From assembly GCA_947625475.1 (NCBI GenBank), contig CANQOL010000030.1:1-42543 (forward strand): a stretch of DNA of 42,543 bases, given 5' to 3'. Shown here in pieces: positions 1 through 7,638 of the stretch (positions are counted from its first letter, which is position 1; each line of letters opens with the position of its first letter). The notes below the pieces were generated by a model. It was not told the DNA's origin. It was given only the letters and a program-made list of their open reading frames with translations, and made no database searches. A program made the position numbers and the translations under genes. The stretch is from an uncultured Acetatifactor sp. (GTDB lineage: Bacteria; Bacillota; Clostridia; Lachnospirales; Lachnospiraceae).

Positions 1-190
1 GCTTCACTGAACGTTCCTTCTGAATAATTCTTCTCAAGAATTTTCAGGGTTGCATTACTGTTTATTTGTCAAGGTCCAGTGCCTTCTGCTAACGCAGAAT
101 GCTGCCTTCCTTTACAGGAATGCTGCCTTCCCTCACGGAAATGCTGCCTTTCCTTCCGGTCCGGCCTGCTGTTGTCTTTCGCGACAGCTT
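1..190 (-). other. leader of a probable rRNA operon (continues left)
   Basis: On the minus strand this stretch runs from a strong promoter to the window edge with no plausible ORF. It ends in a segment with a TTGACAAATAAACAG-like box and an inverted repeat (AATTCTTGAGAAGAATT), an arrangement I associate with pre-16S leaders in Lachnospiraceae. The 16S itself would lie outside the window, so the assignment is inference. Three direct copies of a 13-base word (aatgctgccttcc) at 98-110, 119-131 and 140-152 are spaced 21 bases apart. Confidence 0.45.
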
Positions 191-194
191 TATT

Positions 195-223
195 AGATTA
201 TCACAGTCGCTTTGCTTTGTCAA
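195..223 (-). promoter_or_regulatory. strong sigma-A promoter, rrn-like
   Basis: Minus strand: -35 TTGACA (218-223), 17-base spacer, -10 TAATCT (195-200) within TGATAATCT. Transcription runs left into the leader that has no ORF, away from the tRNA gene that lies upstream of it. Confidence 0.65.
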
Positions 224-251
224 CAGCTTTTTCAATTTTTTTGGTAGAAAA

Positions 252-339
252 CGGAGAAAGAGGGATTTGAACCCTCGCGCCGCGTGAGCGACCTACACCC
301 TTAGCAGGGGCGCCTCTTCGACCTCTTGAGTATTTCTCC
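252..339 (-). tRNA. tRNA-Ser (anticodon GCU)
   Basis: An 88-base cloverleaf on the minus strand. The acceptor GGAGAAA pairs with TTTCTCC and is followed by discriminator G. The anticodon loop reads CTGCTAA (GCU), there is a long class II variable arm, and the T-arm contains GGTTCAAATCC. The 3' CCA is not encoded and must be added after transcription. The anticodon and the long variable arm together identify a serine tRNA reading AGC/AGU. A perfect promoter lies about 60 bases upstream. Confidence 0.95.
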
Positions 340-400
340 TGAATTCGAATTACGTCTCTACCAATATAAATTTGCATCCATTTTTCGTGACGCAGATTAT

Positions 401-429
401 ATTATACAGAGTCGCTAAACATTTGTCAA
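401..429 (-). promoter_or_regulatory. promoter of the tRNA-Ser gene
   Basis: Consensus sigma-A promoter on the minus strand: TTGACA at 424-429, exactly 17 bases, TATAAT at 401-406. It points at the tRNA-Ser gene, whose 5' end is about 60 bases downstream. Confidence 0.85.
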
Positions 430-438
430 TTCCTTTTT

Positions 439-570
439 TCAAAAAGACATGCCCCACATTTTTTCAGAAAGGCATCCCCCCCACTCCACAACGGTAAATC
501 CGGTTCTCTCAGGCGTCGCAATTCCCCCCGGCGCAATATCCACATATACATCACTTGCCTTATAAGTCAT
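439..570 (-). CDS. possible small protein, 43 aa, unknown
   Basis: A short minus-strand ORF that I do not recognise. From the ATG at 570 it reads MTYKASDVYVDIAPGG, later TVVEWGG, which looks protein-like rather than random. A CAGGG ribosome-site-like word precedes the ATG by 5 bases, and a TATAAT-like word lies just upstream. An in-frame ATG at 624 is also possible. It lies between the lipoprotein gene and the tRNA promoter. No function is proposed. Confidence 0.3.
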   Translation of the reverse strand: MTYKASDVYVDIAPGGIATPERTGFTVVEWGGCLSEKMWGMSF

Positions 571-635
571 AAAAACCCTGATTATAAATGAAAGCTGGAT
601 TCTGCACCGTGAAATTCTTGACAAGCGGTAGGCTT

Positions 636-1280
636 TTACTTCTCTGGCTTTATTTCGGTTACTTCTACCGTAAGGCCGTCAAATAAGGTTTCAATTTCCT
701 CAGCGGAACCAAGAGACAATTTGTCGTCCATCACAAAAACACCGTTCGCGGAAACAGACTTGTTATCTCCCACCATAAATGTAACGGCGATCGGCACGGC
801 ATTATCATATGTGTAAAGATAGATGATATCGTCATCGGCATTTTCATCGACAAAGGTTTTTGAGGCAGTACATATGCTGGCAGCCGCTAAGTTCTCAGCG
901 CCGCTCATTGCGTTTACCCGTGTCATCAGAGCGCCAAATACCCTTTTGAGTGCAAAGCCCCGAAGATTTTCGGAGGCGCTGTCAAGGGTGTCAAGCCCCG
1001 CCATTGCCTCGAGGGACTTCTCCGGAACAGAAATAGCATAAACCGCTTTCGGAGACGAATAATCTCCGTTGGCAAGGCTTTGAACAATGGATTGGACTGA
1101 GCTGTCTCCCGTATACAGATTAATGTATGATTCAGATTGTACCATTTCGGACATGATCTGAACAATTTCAAGACCTTCGGAATATAAAGATGTAGTTTCC
1201 GAATCGCTTCCGCAGGCAGATAAGCCAATCGCAAATACAAGAGCGGCGACAACTATAAAACTTCCTTTTCTTCTTTTCAT
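636..1280 (-). CDS. small lipoprotein of unknown function
   Basis: Predicted lipoprotein of 214 aa. The start chosen is the ATG at 1280 (MKRRKGSF); upstream in-frame codons fall in an intergenic repeat. Residues 1-25 form a positively charged, hydrophobic signal peptide ending in a lipobox (LSAC), so the mature protein should be lipid-anchored outside the membrane. The remainder is soluble with no motif I can name. It resembles the many small DUF4358-like lipoproteins of Lachnospiraceae, but that assignment is tentative. It is the last gene in the direction of the fumarase genes, 123 bases after fumarase beta, with a repeat in the gap. Confidence 0.75.
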   Translation of the reverse strand: MKRRKGSFIVVAALVFAIGLSACGSDSETTSLYSEGLEIVQIMSEMVQSESYINLYTGDSSVQSIVQSLANGDYSSPKAVYAISVPEKSLEAMAGLDTLDSASENLRGFALKRVFGALMTRVNAMSGAENLAAASICTASKTFVDENADDDIIYLYTYDNAVPIAVTFMVGDNKSVSANGVFVMDDKLSLGSAEEIETLFDGLTVEVTEIKPEK

Positions 1281-1354
1281 GATAATCCCCATTCCGGAGC
1301 GCCGCAAATTCTCCTGTGAAAAATCAGCACATCCATGTGATTTTTCACACCAGG
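1281..1354 (-). repeat. intergenic repeat, copy A (short form)
   Basis: Copy A of a repeat also found at 1968-2118 and 8926-8995. It shares the ATTCCGGAGCGC core next to the start codon and the segment CAAATTCTCCTGTGAAAAATCA with copy B. It contains a perfect 11-bp stem, GTGAAAAATCA (1316-1326) with its complement at 1338-1348, and an 11-base loop. No U-run follows, so it does not look like an ordinary terminator. Confidence 0.7.
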
Positions 1355-1403
1355 CTCCTCCACAGACATATCTAAAAATCTATATTGGATTTGTCTCATT
1401 TGT

Positions 1404-1967
1404 CTAAATATCCAGGGCTTCCTTCCGGTACGCAAGGAGGGCCGTCTCATAAAGATCCCTGCCCTGTGCGTCAATCACTACAATCACAGGGAAGTTAACC
1501 ACCTCCAGCTTCCGTATCGCTTCCGTTCCCAGATCCTCGTAGGCGATCACCTGAGAGTCCGCAATGGATCGGGAAAGCAGGGCGCCTGCGCCCCCCACCG
1601 CGGCAAAGTAGACGGCTCCGTTCTTTATAATGGCCTCCTTTACCGCCTGGGAGCGTTTCCCCTTGCCGATCATTCCCTTCAGTCCCAGATCCAGCAGAGC
1701 AGGTGCATATTTATCCATCCGGCTGGCTGTGGTAGGGCCGGCGGATCCGATCGGTCTGCCTTCTCTGGCAGGGGATGGCCCCATATAGTAGATCACATTG
1801 TTTTCCATGGGAAAGGGAAGCCCCTCCCCCTTCTGCAGAGCTTCATACATCCTTTTATGGGCGGCGTCCCTGGCAGTATAGATGGTCCCCGTCAAATATA
1901 CATAGTCCCCGGCCTCCAGGCGCATCGCGTCCTGAGAACTCAGGGGCACCTTAACAAATTTGTCCAT
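1404..1967 (-). CDS. class I fumarate hydratase, beta subunit
   Basis: Beta subunit (187 aa) of the oxygen-sensitive, [4Fe-4S] fumarase or tartrate-dehydratase-type hydro-lyase that interconverts fumarate and malate in the cytoplasm. The sequence shows the family hallmarks GDYVYLTGTIYTARDAAHKR near the N-terminus and IGSAGPTTASRMD in the middle, and the length is normal for a separate beta subunit. Of two in-frame ATGs, the inner one at 1967 is chosen because GGAG lies 6 bases before it; the outer one at 1979 has no site. It follows the alpha-subunit gene (169-base gap occupied by a repeat), so the two chains should form one enzyme. Confidence 0.93.
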   Translation of the reverse strand: MDKFVKVPLSSQDAMRLEAGDYVYLTGTIYTARDAAHKRMYEALQKGEGLPFPMENNVIYYMGPSPAREGRPIGSAGPTTASRMDKYAPALLDLGLKGMIGKGKRSQAVKEAIIKNGAVYFAAVGGAGALLSRSIADSQVIAYEDLGTEAIRKLEVVNFPVIVVIDAQGRDLYETALLAYRKEALDI

Positions 1968-2118
1968 ATTAATCTCCATTCCGGAGCGCTCTGCGCGACG
2001 GGGCGATGAGAAATTCGCGAATGCGGTTTTTCATCTGCCATCAGGAGAATTTGTGGCGCTCCGTCACAAATTCTCCTGTGAAAAATCAGTACATCCGTGT
2101 GATTTTCCACACTGCTCT
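1968..2118 (-). repeat. intergenic repeat, copy B (long form)
   Basis: Longest copy of the repeat. Reading towards the gene it has an imperfect GTGRAAAATCA hairpin (2078-2088 with 2100-2110), then a perfect 14-bp hairpin (2042-2055 with 2065-2078, 9-base loop), then the core GCGCAGAGCGCTCCGGAATGGAG, whose GGAG is the ribosome site of fumarase beta. The core is nearly identical to copy C at 8926-8995. Confidence 0.8.
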
Positions 2119-2136
2119 CCTTCCGGCATACCGTCA

Positions 2137-2979
2137 TTACAGTTCCCGGACCGAATGCCGGTTCACATGACAGCAGATGTTGACCGCCACCGGCAGTCCG
2201 GCAATATGGGTGGGATATGTTTCAATATTGACCGCCAGGGCTGTTGTGCTGCCTCCCAGCCCCCCCGGGCCAATACCGGAACAGTTTATCCTTGCCAGAA
2301 GCTCCTCCTCCATCTCCCTCACATAAGGGATCGGGGAGCGTTCCTCCACCGACCGGGTGAGAGCTCTCTTTGCCAAAAAGGCGCACTTTTCAAAGGTTCC
2401 GCCGATCCCAACGCCCACCACCATGGGCGGGCAGGCATTGGGGCCCGCATCCCGCACCGCCGTCAGAACCGCTTCCTTCACGCCCTCGATCCCGTCTGCC
2501 GGCTTCAGCATAAAGATCCTGCTCATATTTTCACTGCCAAATCCCTTGGGCGCTACTGTGATCCGGACCCGGTCCCCCGGCTTGATCTCATAATGGATCA
2601 CCGCAGGTGTATTATCGCGGGTATTCTCCCGCTGAATAGGATCCCCCACCACGGATTTTCTCAGGTATCCTTCCCGGTAGCCCTGCCGCACCCCCTCGCA
2701 GATAGCGCTCTCCAGATCTCCCCCCGCGAAATGGACCTCCTGACCCACCTCCATGAATATAACCGCCATGCCCGTATCCTGACAGATCGGTATCATATCC
2801 TCTCCCGCTATCTGCAAGTTTTCCTGCAGCTGTCCCAGAATCTGTCTTCCCAAGGGAGCTTCCTCCGTTCGGGCGGCTCTATCCAGCGCTCTCCGCATAT
2901 CGGGAGACAGGAAATGATTGGCCTCTATGCACATTTCCTTTATATGTTCCGTGATTTGACTGACCTCTACGGTTCTCAT
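2137..2979 (-). CDS. class I fumarate hydratase, alpha subunit
   Basis: Alpha subunit (280 aa) of the two-subunit Fe-S fumarase. It carries the cluster and active-site signature CQDTGMAV near residue 67, GSENMSR in the middle, NACPPMVVGVGIGGT, and the final conserved GGSTTAL segment; cysteines in the first and later motifs are the expected [4Fe-4S] ligands. The ATG at 2979 is preferred because GGAAGAGG lies 8 bases upstream; a GTG at 3000 would extend it by 7 residues but overlies that site. It forms a transcription unit with the beta subunit downstream and the HIT gene 48 bases upstream. In a fermenting anaerobe it would serve the reductive branch of the citric-acid pathway (inference). Confidence 0.94.
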   Translation of the reverse strand: MRTVEVSQITEHIKEMCIEANHFLSPDMRRALDRAARTEEAPLGRQILGQLQENLQIAGEDMIPICQDTGMAVIFMEVGQEVHFAGGDLESAICEGVRQGYREGYLRKSVVGDPIQRENTRDNTPAVIHYEIKPGDRVRITVAPKGFGSENMSRIFMLKPADGIEGVKEAVLTAVRDAGPNACPPMVVGVGIGGTFEKCAFLAKRALTRSVEERSPIPYVREMEEELLARINCSGIGPGGLGGSTTALAVNIETYPTHIAGLPVAVNICCHVNRHSVREL

Positions 2980-3027
2980 GGCATTTTCCTCTTCCTTCAC
3001 TGCACAGCGCCCGCTCTCCGCCGGGTG

Positions 3028-3438
3028 TCAGCTCTTCAGCAGATCCCTGACTTCCTCCAGCTCCTGCGGCGAAGCCTTCCCAGGCGCCCAGCCCAGCTGC
3101 TGACCGTCCCCTTTGTACCTGGGGATCAGGTGCAGATGAAAATGAAGCACCGTCTGTCCGGCTGCCGCACCGTTGTTCTGAACCACATTCAATCCGTCGC
3201 AGTGCAGTTTTTCTGTCATCACTCCCGCCAGCTTCTTGGCCAAAACAAATGCCTTTGCGGCAGTCTCATCAGGCAGGCTGACCAGATTGTCCGCATGCTC
3301 CTTGGGCAGGATCAGGGCATGCCCTCTCGTAGCGGGGGACATATCCAAGATCACATTAAAATCCTCATCCTGATAAATACTGTTGGTAGGGATCTGCCCG
3401 TTTGCCAGTTTACAGAAAATGCAATCCTCTTTTTTCAT
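3028..3438 (-). CDS. HIT family nucleotide-binding protein
   Basis: Cytosolic HIT-superfamily protein (136 aa), related to Hint/AMP-lysine hydrolases. An N-terminal zinc-type CIFCKLANG motif is followed by HALILPKEH, and the catalytic histidine triad HFHLHLIP lies near the C-terminus, at the usual positions and length. The start at 3438 (MKKEDCIFC) is supported by AGGAG 8 bases upstream. It sits 35 bases behind the rhomboid gene and 48 before fumarase alpha. The true substrate is unknown; purine nucleoside phosphoramidates are typical for the family. Confidence 0.93.
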   Translation of the reverse strand: MKKEDCIFCKLANGQIPTNSIYQDEDFNVILDMSPATRGHALILPKEHADNLVSLPDETAAKAFVLAKKLAGVMTEKLHCDGLNVVQNNGAAAGQTVLHFHLHLIPRYKGDGQQLGWAPGKASPQELEEVRDLLKS

Positions 3439-3473
3439 ATCCATTTCTCCTATTCCTATTCTCATTCTCAGCC

Positions 3474-4091
3474 TTACTGCCGCCGTCCTCCCCGGAATCT
3501 GCCGGTGAGCCGGATCCATAGGCACAGAATTCCTCCCAGGGCAAAGCCTGTCAGCAGTCCTCCCACATGGGCCGCATTGTCAATGTTTCCCGAGCTGAAG
3601 CCGCCGTAGAGAGACAGCGCCACCATCAGGATCACTCTCGCGGGAGTGATGTTCTCGATCCTCCGGCCGGAGAACAAAACCAGCGCCAAAAGCATGCCGT
3701 CCATGCCAAAAATCGCGCCGCTGGCTCCGATGGAGGCAGACCCATCCCCGCTCATCACCTTGTTGGCCAGAGAGAGCAGATTGCCTCCGATACCGCTGGC
3801 AAAATACAACAGGGCAAAAAACACATGACCGATCTCCCGCTCCAGGATAGCCCCCAAAAACAGCAGTATAATCATGTTGCTGAACAAATGGTTCACATCC
3901 GCATGCAGGAACATGGCCCATATTATCCTGCCATATTCCTTTCTAAAGAGGGTCCCAGCCACATCCAGCCGCCCCATCCGCACCAGACTCTCTCTCTGCC
4001 AGCACTCCAGCAGAAACAAAATCACGTTGGCGGCCACCAGCGATACACTGACAAAGGGCGTCCGGCGATATTTTTCCCAAAGCTCTCCCAT
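3474..4091 (-). CDS. rhomboid family intramembrane serine protease
   Basis: A polytopic membrane protein of 205 aa with about six hydrophobic segments. It has the rhomboid hallmarks: HADVNHLFSNM in helix 2, the catalytic serine motif GASGAIFG in helix 4, and the partner histidine in AAHVGGLLTG in helix 6. It should cleave membrane-anchored proteins within the membrane. The ATG at 4091 is chosen over a TTG at 4112; GGGAG lies 11 bases ahead. It begins 30 bases after the anchored transglutaminase-like protein, whose C-terminal transmembrane helix is a conceivable substrate (speculation). Confidence 0.93.
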   Translation of the reverse strand: MGELWEKYRRTPFVSVSLVAANVILFLLECWQRESLVRMGRLDVAGTLFRKEYGRIIWAMFLHADVNHLFSNMIILLFLGAILEREIGHVFFALLYFASGIGGNLLSLANKVMSGDGSASIGASGAIFGMDGMLLALVLFSGRRIENITPARVILMVALSLYGGFSSGNIDNAAHVGGLLTGFALGGILCLWIRLTGRFRGGRRQ

Positions 4092-4121
4092 TTCTATTCT
4101 ATCTCCCGGCAATTCGCACTC

Positions 4122-7100
4122 TTACTTCCCAAGCCTGCGCATCACCATAAAGATGACTGCCAGGCCGCTGGCCGTCAGAAGGAGAACCCATAAGAGCAGA
4201 TCAAAATTATCGTTGGTGCCGGGCACATCCCCGATAGGCGGGAAGGTTGCCACTGGCATATCCGCCGGCGCCGTGACCTGATCCGCAGAGGTCAGAGTTG
4301 ACGTCTGTTTCTGCGGCTCCTGTGTCTGACTCTGATCCGGTCCGTTATCCGGGGCCGGCGTTCCCAGCGGGATCGCCTGAGGATATACCGGCTCCACGCT
4401 GTGACCTTCACTGTTTGGCACTGTGGTGGGTGCCGCAGGCTCAGGCATTGTCCCGGCCTGCTGGCCGGAGGAATCGGCAGGTGTCTGTCCCGTTCCCGGA
4501 TCGGAGCCCTCTGAAGGGGCCGCCGGGGCAGGGGCCTGGGTGGGCGCAGGTACAGGGGCCGGCGCGGGATCCGCAGGGGACCCTGTGGGCTCCGGCGCTG
4601 CCGTTGGCCCCGCAGGTGCAGCAGAAGGCTCCCCGGGCGCAGCGGCAGGCTCTCCAGGCGCGGCGGTAGGCTCCGGATCTGCGTTAGTGTCTGCCACCGG
4701 ATCGGGCACGGGCAAAACCGCCACCTTTTCATTCTTCGCCGTTTCCTCCTTCTGAACGGCCGACGCCACAAACTTCACATCCACGATGGCGGTGGAGCCC
4801 TGTATCTGATCGGCGGCAATCTTCAAAGACATACCGCTTGAGCCCAAAGGCACCGTCTGCTCTTCTCCGTTCACCGTCACGGAATCAATATAATATCCGG
4901 AACTTGCCGTCACGGACAGTTCTCCCGTCTCCCCTGCGGAGAGCACCTTCATCCCGTTCTCAGCGCCGCTCACCCTTCCGCCTTCAGAGTTTGTCACGAT
5001 AACGGTCTTGTTTTTGTTCGTCTCTGCCGCATCATCCTGCACCGCCACAATGGCAAAGGGGCTGAAGGAATGGCAGTACACCAGCAGGCCATAGGGCGTA
5101 ATCACGCAGGGAATTTCCTCTACACTGACGATCTCTCCCGTATTGTCCTTGGTAAAATGGTATGCCTTAAAGGTCACGCCGGCATCCTCCGGCCCATACC
5201 CCTCCGGGAAACCCAGAGAGATCCGAACCGCCTGGCCAGTCTCGATGACCTGCTTCTTGCACAAAGTCAGACTGATATTGTAGGTCTGGCTCTTTAAAAT
5301 CTTTTGTCCCTCCTCCTCGATCATATCATTCATGAGTTCTGCCTGTGCCGGCGTGGCCTCGGAGGCCACCAGCACCATCCGATGCTTCAGCAATTCGGAG
5401 ACGGGCTCTCCGTCGCTGGTCTTCCAGCCGCTCACGGAGAGATCTTCATTTTCAATCAGCGCCGGCTTTCCGAACACATTCCAGTCAAAGCCCTGGGATT
5501 TATAGGCACATACCGCGCAGGGATGCGCCGCAAAATAGCTGAGATCCAGAGGCGCCTTCCCGCTGATGCGGCCGACCAGGCCCTGAATCTTCAGGGTGTA
5601 AAACACACTGTCGTCCGCCCACATCACGCTGGGAGTAAAGTCAAAGGTGACGGTGCTCCTGCCATCCCACTTGAAATTGGCGAGCTTTGCCTGCTGCATG
5701 GCCGTGGTCCCCGTGGTATCCAAAAGCACCACGCCCGGGGTCTCCCCCTCCACCGCCACAAGCTGATCGTCATAAACTACCTCCACATGATAAGTGCCGC
5801 CGATCGACAGCCGTCCGCTCATGGAAGGGGTGATATACTTCGGATAAGGAGGCGCCTTGTAAGTCCCGCTGGGATTGTGCAGCATCCCGCTCTGCTCCAG
5901 CACAAGACAGGGATCTCCCTGAAAGGAGGCGTACTTGGGATCCTTCTTGTAATCTCCGGGAGCCCGGTCTGTGACGGCAAACTCCGCATACTCGGCCTGG
6001 GGCATGATCAGACCCACCTCTGTCCCCATATCCCTGATGGATGAGTAAAGATCCGTCAGGATATAGCCCCAGTTGGACACGCTGTTCGTATAATTGCCGT
6101 CCTCATCCATATACAGGAACCTTGCCAGGAAATAGATCCCCTGCTTGGCAGCCTCCGCCGGGCCCATGCCGTTGTAGCTCACCCGGAATTCTCCCGCCTT
6201 CAGGCCCTCCATCTCACTGTTTCCGCTGTACTTGACAGTCAGACCGCTCTCCCCTCCGTAGGCGGTCTCAAAGCCCACGTCGTCCTGGCTGGTCATAGGG
6301 TAGGAAAACTCATACTGCGCCTCGGACACGATGCCAACCGGCACATGATGTCTGCCCATTGCAGCCTCGCCAACCATCAGATATTCATGATTCTCATAGC
6401 CGTCAGGGCTTCCCACCTCCATGTAGGCAGGGATCCTGACGGGATCCTTCGGAGCGTCGGCAGCCTTCGTCTCCCTGTGCTCATCTCCCCCGGACACGTC
6501 CCCTCCGGATATATCTCCCCCGGAGACGTCGCCGTCCGTCACATCTCCCGCCAGATCCTCCAGACTGATATCCTTTGGCAGGGCGCCGCTTAATTCCTCC
6601 AGCAGGGCCTTTCTCCGCTCGATGGCCCTGTCTCTGTTCTGGCTGACAGGATACGGGTCATCCATAGTGGCGTCCACCCCGTACCACTTGCCGTCGATCT
6701 GGACATAGTTCCACATATGCAGCTCCTGGATATCCTCCGAATGCCGGAACACGCCGTACACCAGCAAGCAGGGGATTCCCAGCCGGTCCAGAGCGGATTT
6801 TACGGCACGGGCATATCCCTCGCAGGCACTCTCGCCTTTCACCAGGGCTCCGTAGGCTGTGCGGATGAAACCGATATTCCCATCCCCCAGCTTATAGTCG
6901 TCCTCCGGCTTATAGTCGTCCTCCAGCTTATAGGAGGTATTGTAGATAATGCGGTCGTGGACATACTCTACCTGCTTTTGGACCAGGCTCTCACCCTCCT
7001 GTGCCTTGAGCGCCTTCGCTCCCTGCACTACGTCCCCCACCGCCTTCTCATACTCCTTTACCGCGGCCTCCGCCTGAGACTGCTGGGTGAAACCAGGAGT

Positions 7101-7547
7101 AAAATAATCCTCTCTGCGGCCGGAGCCTATATACACATGGTATTTCCCGCTGCTGTCCAGGGTCGTGCGTATGGACAGACTGGAAAAATCCACATAAAAC
7201 ACCTCAGGATAATCCATGTAAAAAGCATCCCGGGCAGCGCCAAAGACAGACAGCAGATTGCCGCCGCCGTCCATATATCCCGCCGCCTGCTCCTGAGAGA
7301 GCGGGCCGCCCTCCCCGGTAAGTTCGAAACTCTCATGCCCGGTAAGCAGAATCCCCTCCCGATACATTTTCAGGATGGCATCATAAAATACCTTGGACGA
7401 ATCCTCCAGCTGATCGTAAAAATAGCTGTTCCATCGGTTCCCCGCAGCCTCCGCAGCCGCGGCGGGAGTCAGTCCCGAGACAGCCGGGAAGCTGACCAGG
7501 GCAAGCAAAAGAGCCAGTAAAAACGCCGTGATCCTTTTTTGTTTCAT
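4122..7547 (-). CDS. secreted, membrane-anchored transglutaminase-like protein
   Basis: Large surface protein of 1141 aa. It has a signal peptide (residues 1-35), then a transglutaminase/protease-like domain with an apparent triad Cys242 (ESACEGYARA), His277 (LHMWNYVQIDGKWYG) and Asp292 (DATMDDP). A short GDVSGGD repeat linker follows, then a long middle region without recognised motifs, an InlB/Flg-type repeat-like segment near residue 880, a Pro/Ala/Glu-rich spacer of about 130 residues, and one C-terminal helix followed by RRLGK. The spacer and helix suggest it spans the wall while tethered to the membrane. The ATG at 7547 has AGGAG 8 bases upstream. The domain may crosslink or hydrolyse proteins, or only bind. 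It heads the operon towards rhomboid and fumarase. Confidence 0.85.
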   Translation of the reverse strand: MKQKRITAFLLALLLALVSFPAVSGLTPAAAAEAAGNRWNSYFYDQLEDSSKVFYDAILKMYREGILLTGHESFELTGEGGPLSQEQAAGYMDGGGNLLSVFGAARDAFYMDYPEVFYVDFSSLSIRTTLDSSGKYHVYIGSGRREDYFTPGFTQQSQAEAAVKEYEKAVGDVVQGAKALKAQEGESLVQKQVEYVHDRIIYNTSYKLEDDYKPEDDYKLGDGNIGFIRTAYGALVKGESACEGYARAVKSALDRLGIPCLLVYGVFRHSEDIQELHMWNYVQIDGKWYGVDATMDDPYPVSQNRDRAIERRKALLEELSGALPKDISLEDLAGDVTDGDVSGGDISGGDVSGGDEHRETKAADAPKDPVRIPAYMEVGSPDGYENHEYLMVGEAAMGRHHVPVGIVSEAQYEFSYPMTSQDDVGFETAYGGESGLTVKYSGNSEMEGLKAGEFRVSYNGMGPAEAAKQGIYFLARFLYMDEDGNYTNSVSNWGYILTDLYSSIRDMGTEVGLIMPQAEYAEFAVTDRAPGDYKKDPKYASFQGDPCLVLEQSGMLHNPSGTYKAPPYPKYITPSMSGRLSIGGTYHVEVVYDDQLVAVEGETPGVVLLDTTGTTAMQQAKLANFKWDGRSTVTFDFTPSVMWADDSVFYTLKIQGLVGRISGKAPLDLSYFAAHPCAVCAYKSQGFDWNVFGKPALIENEDLSVSGWKTSDGEPVSELLKHRMVLVASEATPAQAELMNDMIEEEGQKILKSQTYNISLTLCKKQVIETGQAVRISLGFPEGYGPEDAGVTFKAYHFTKDNTGEIVSVEEIPCVITPYGLLVYCHSFSPFAIVAVQDDAAETNKNKTVIVTNSEGGRVSGAENGMKVLSAGETGELSVTASSGYYIDSVTVNGEEQTVPLGSSGMSLKIAADQIQGSTAIVDVKFVASAVQKEETAKNEKVAVLPVPDPVADTNADPEPTAAPGEPAAAPGEPSAAPAGPTAAPEPTGSPADPAPAPVPAPTQAPAPAAPSEGSDPGTGQTPADSSGQQAGTMPEPAAPTTVPNSEGHSVEPVYPQAIPLGTPAPDNGPDQSQTQEPQKQTSTLTSADQVTAPADMPVATFPPIGDVPGTNDNFDLLLWVLLLTASGLAVIFMVMRRLGK

Positions 7548-7591
7548 GGCAATTTCTCCTTCCCTCACATAAGAATGGTTTGGTATATGTT

Positions 7592-7620
7592 ATGTTACCC
7601 TATGTGTTTGTAAAAATCAA
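7592..7620 (-). promoter_or_regulatory. promoter for the transglutaminase-rhomboid-HIT-fumarase unit
   Basis: Minus strand: -35 TTGATT (7615-7620), 17-base spacer, -10 TAACAT (7592-7597), about 45 bases ahead of the ATG at 7547. The genes downstream follow with gaps of 30-170 bases and no clear terminator. Confidence 0.6.
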
Positions 7621-7638
7621 GCAATTTTTTACTATTTT

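Noticed and set aside
1960..3609. Long plus-strand open frame opposite the fumarase and HIT genes
   Set aside because: It is the antisense of four well-supported genes, has biased composition (Pro, Arg, His) and no ribosome site.
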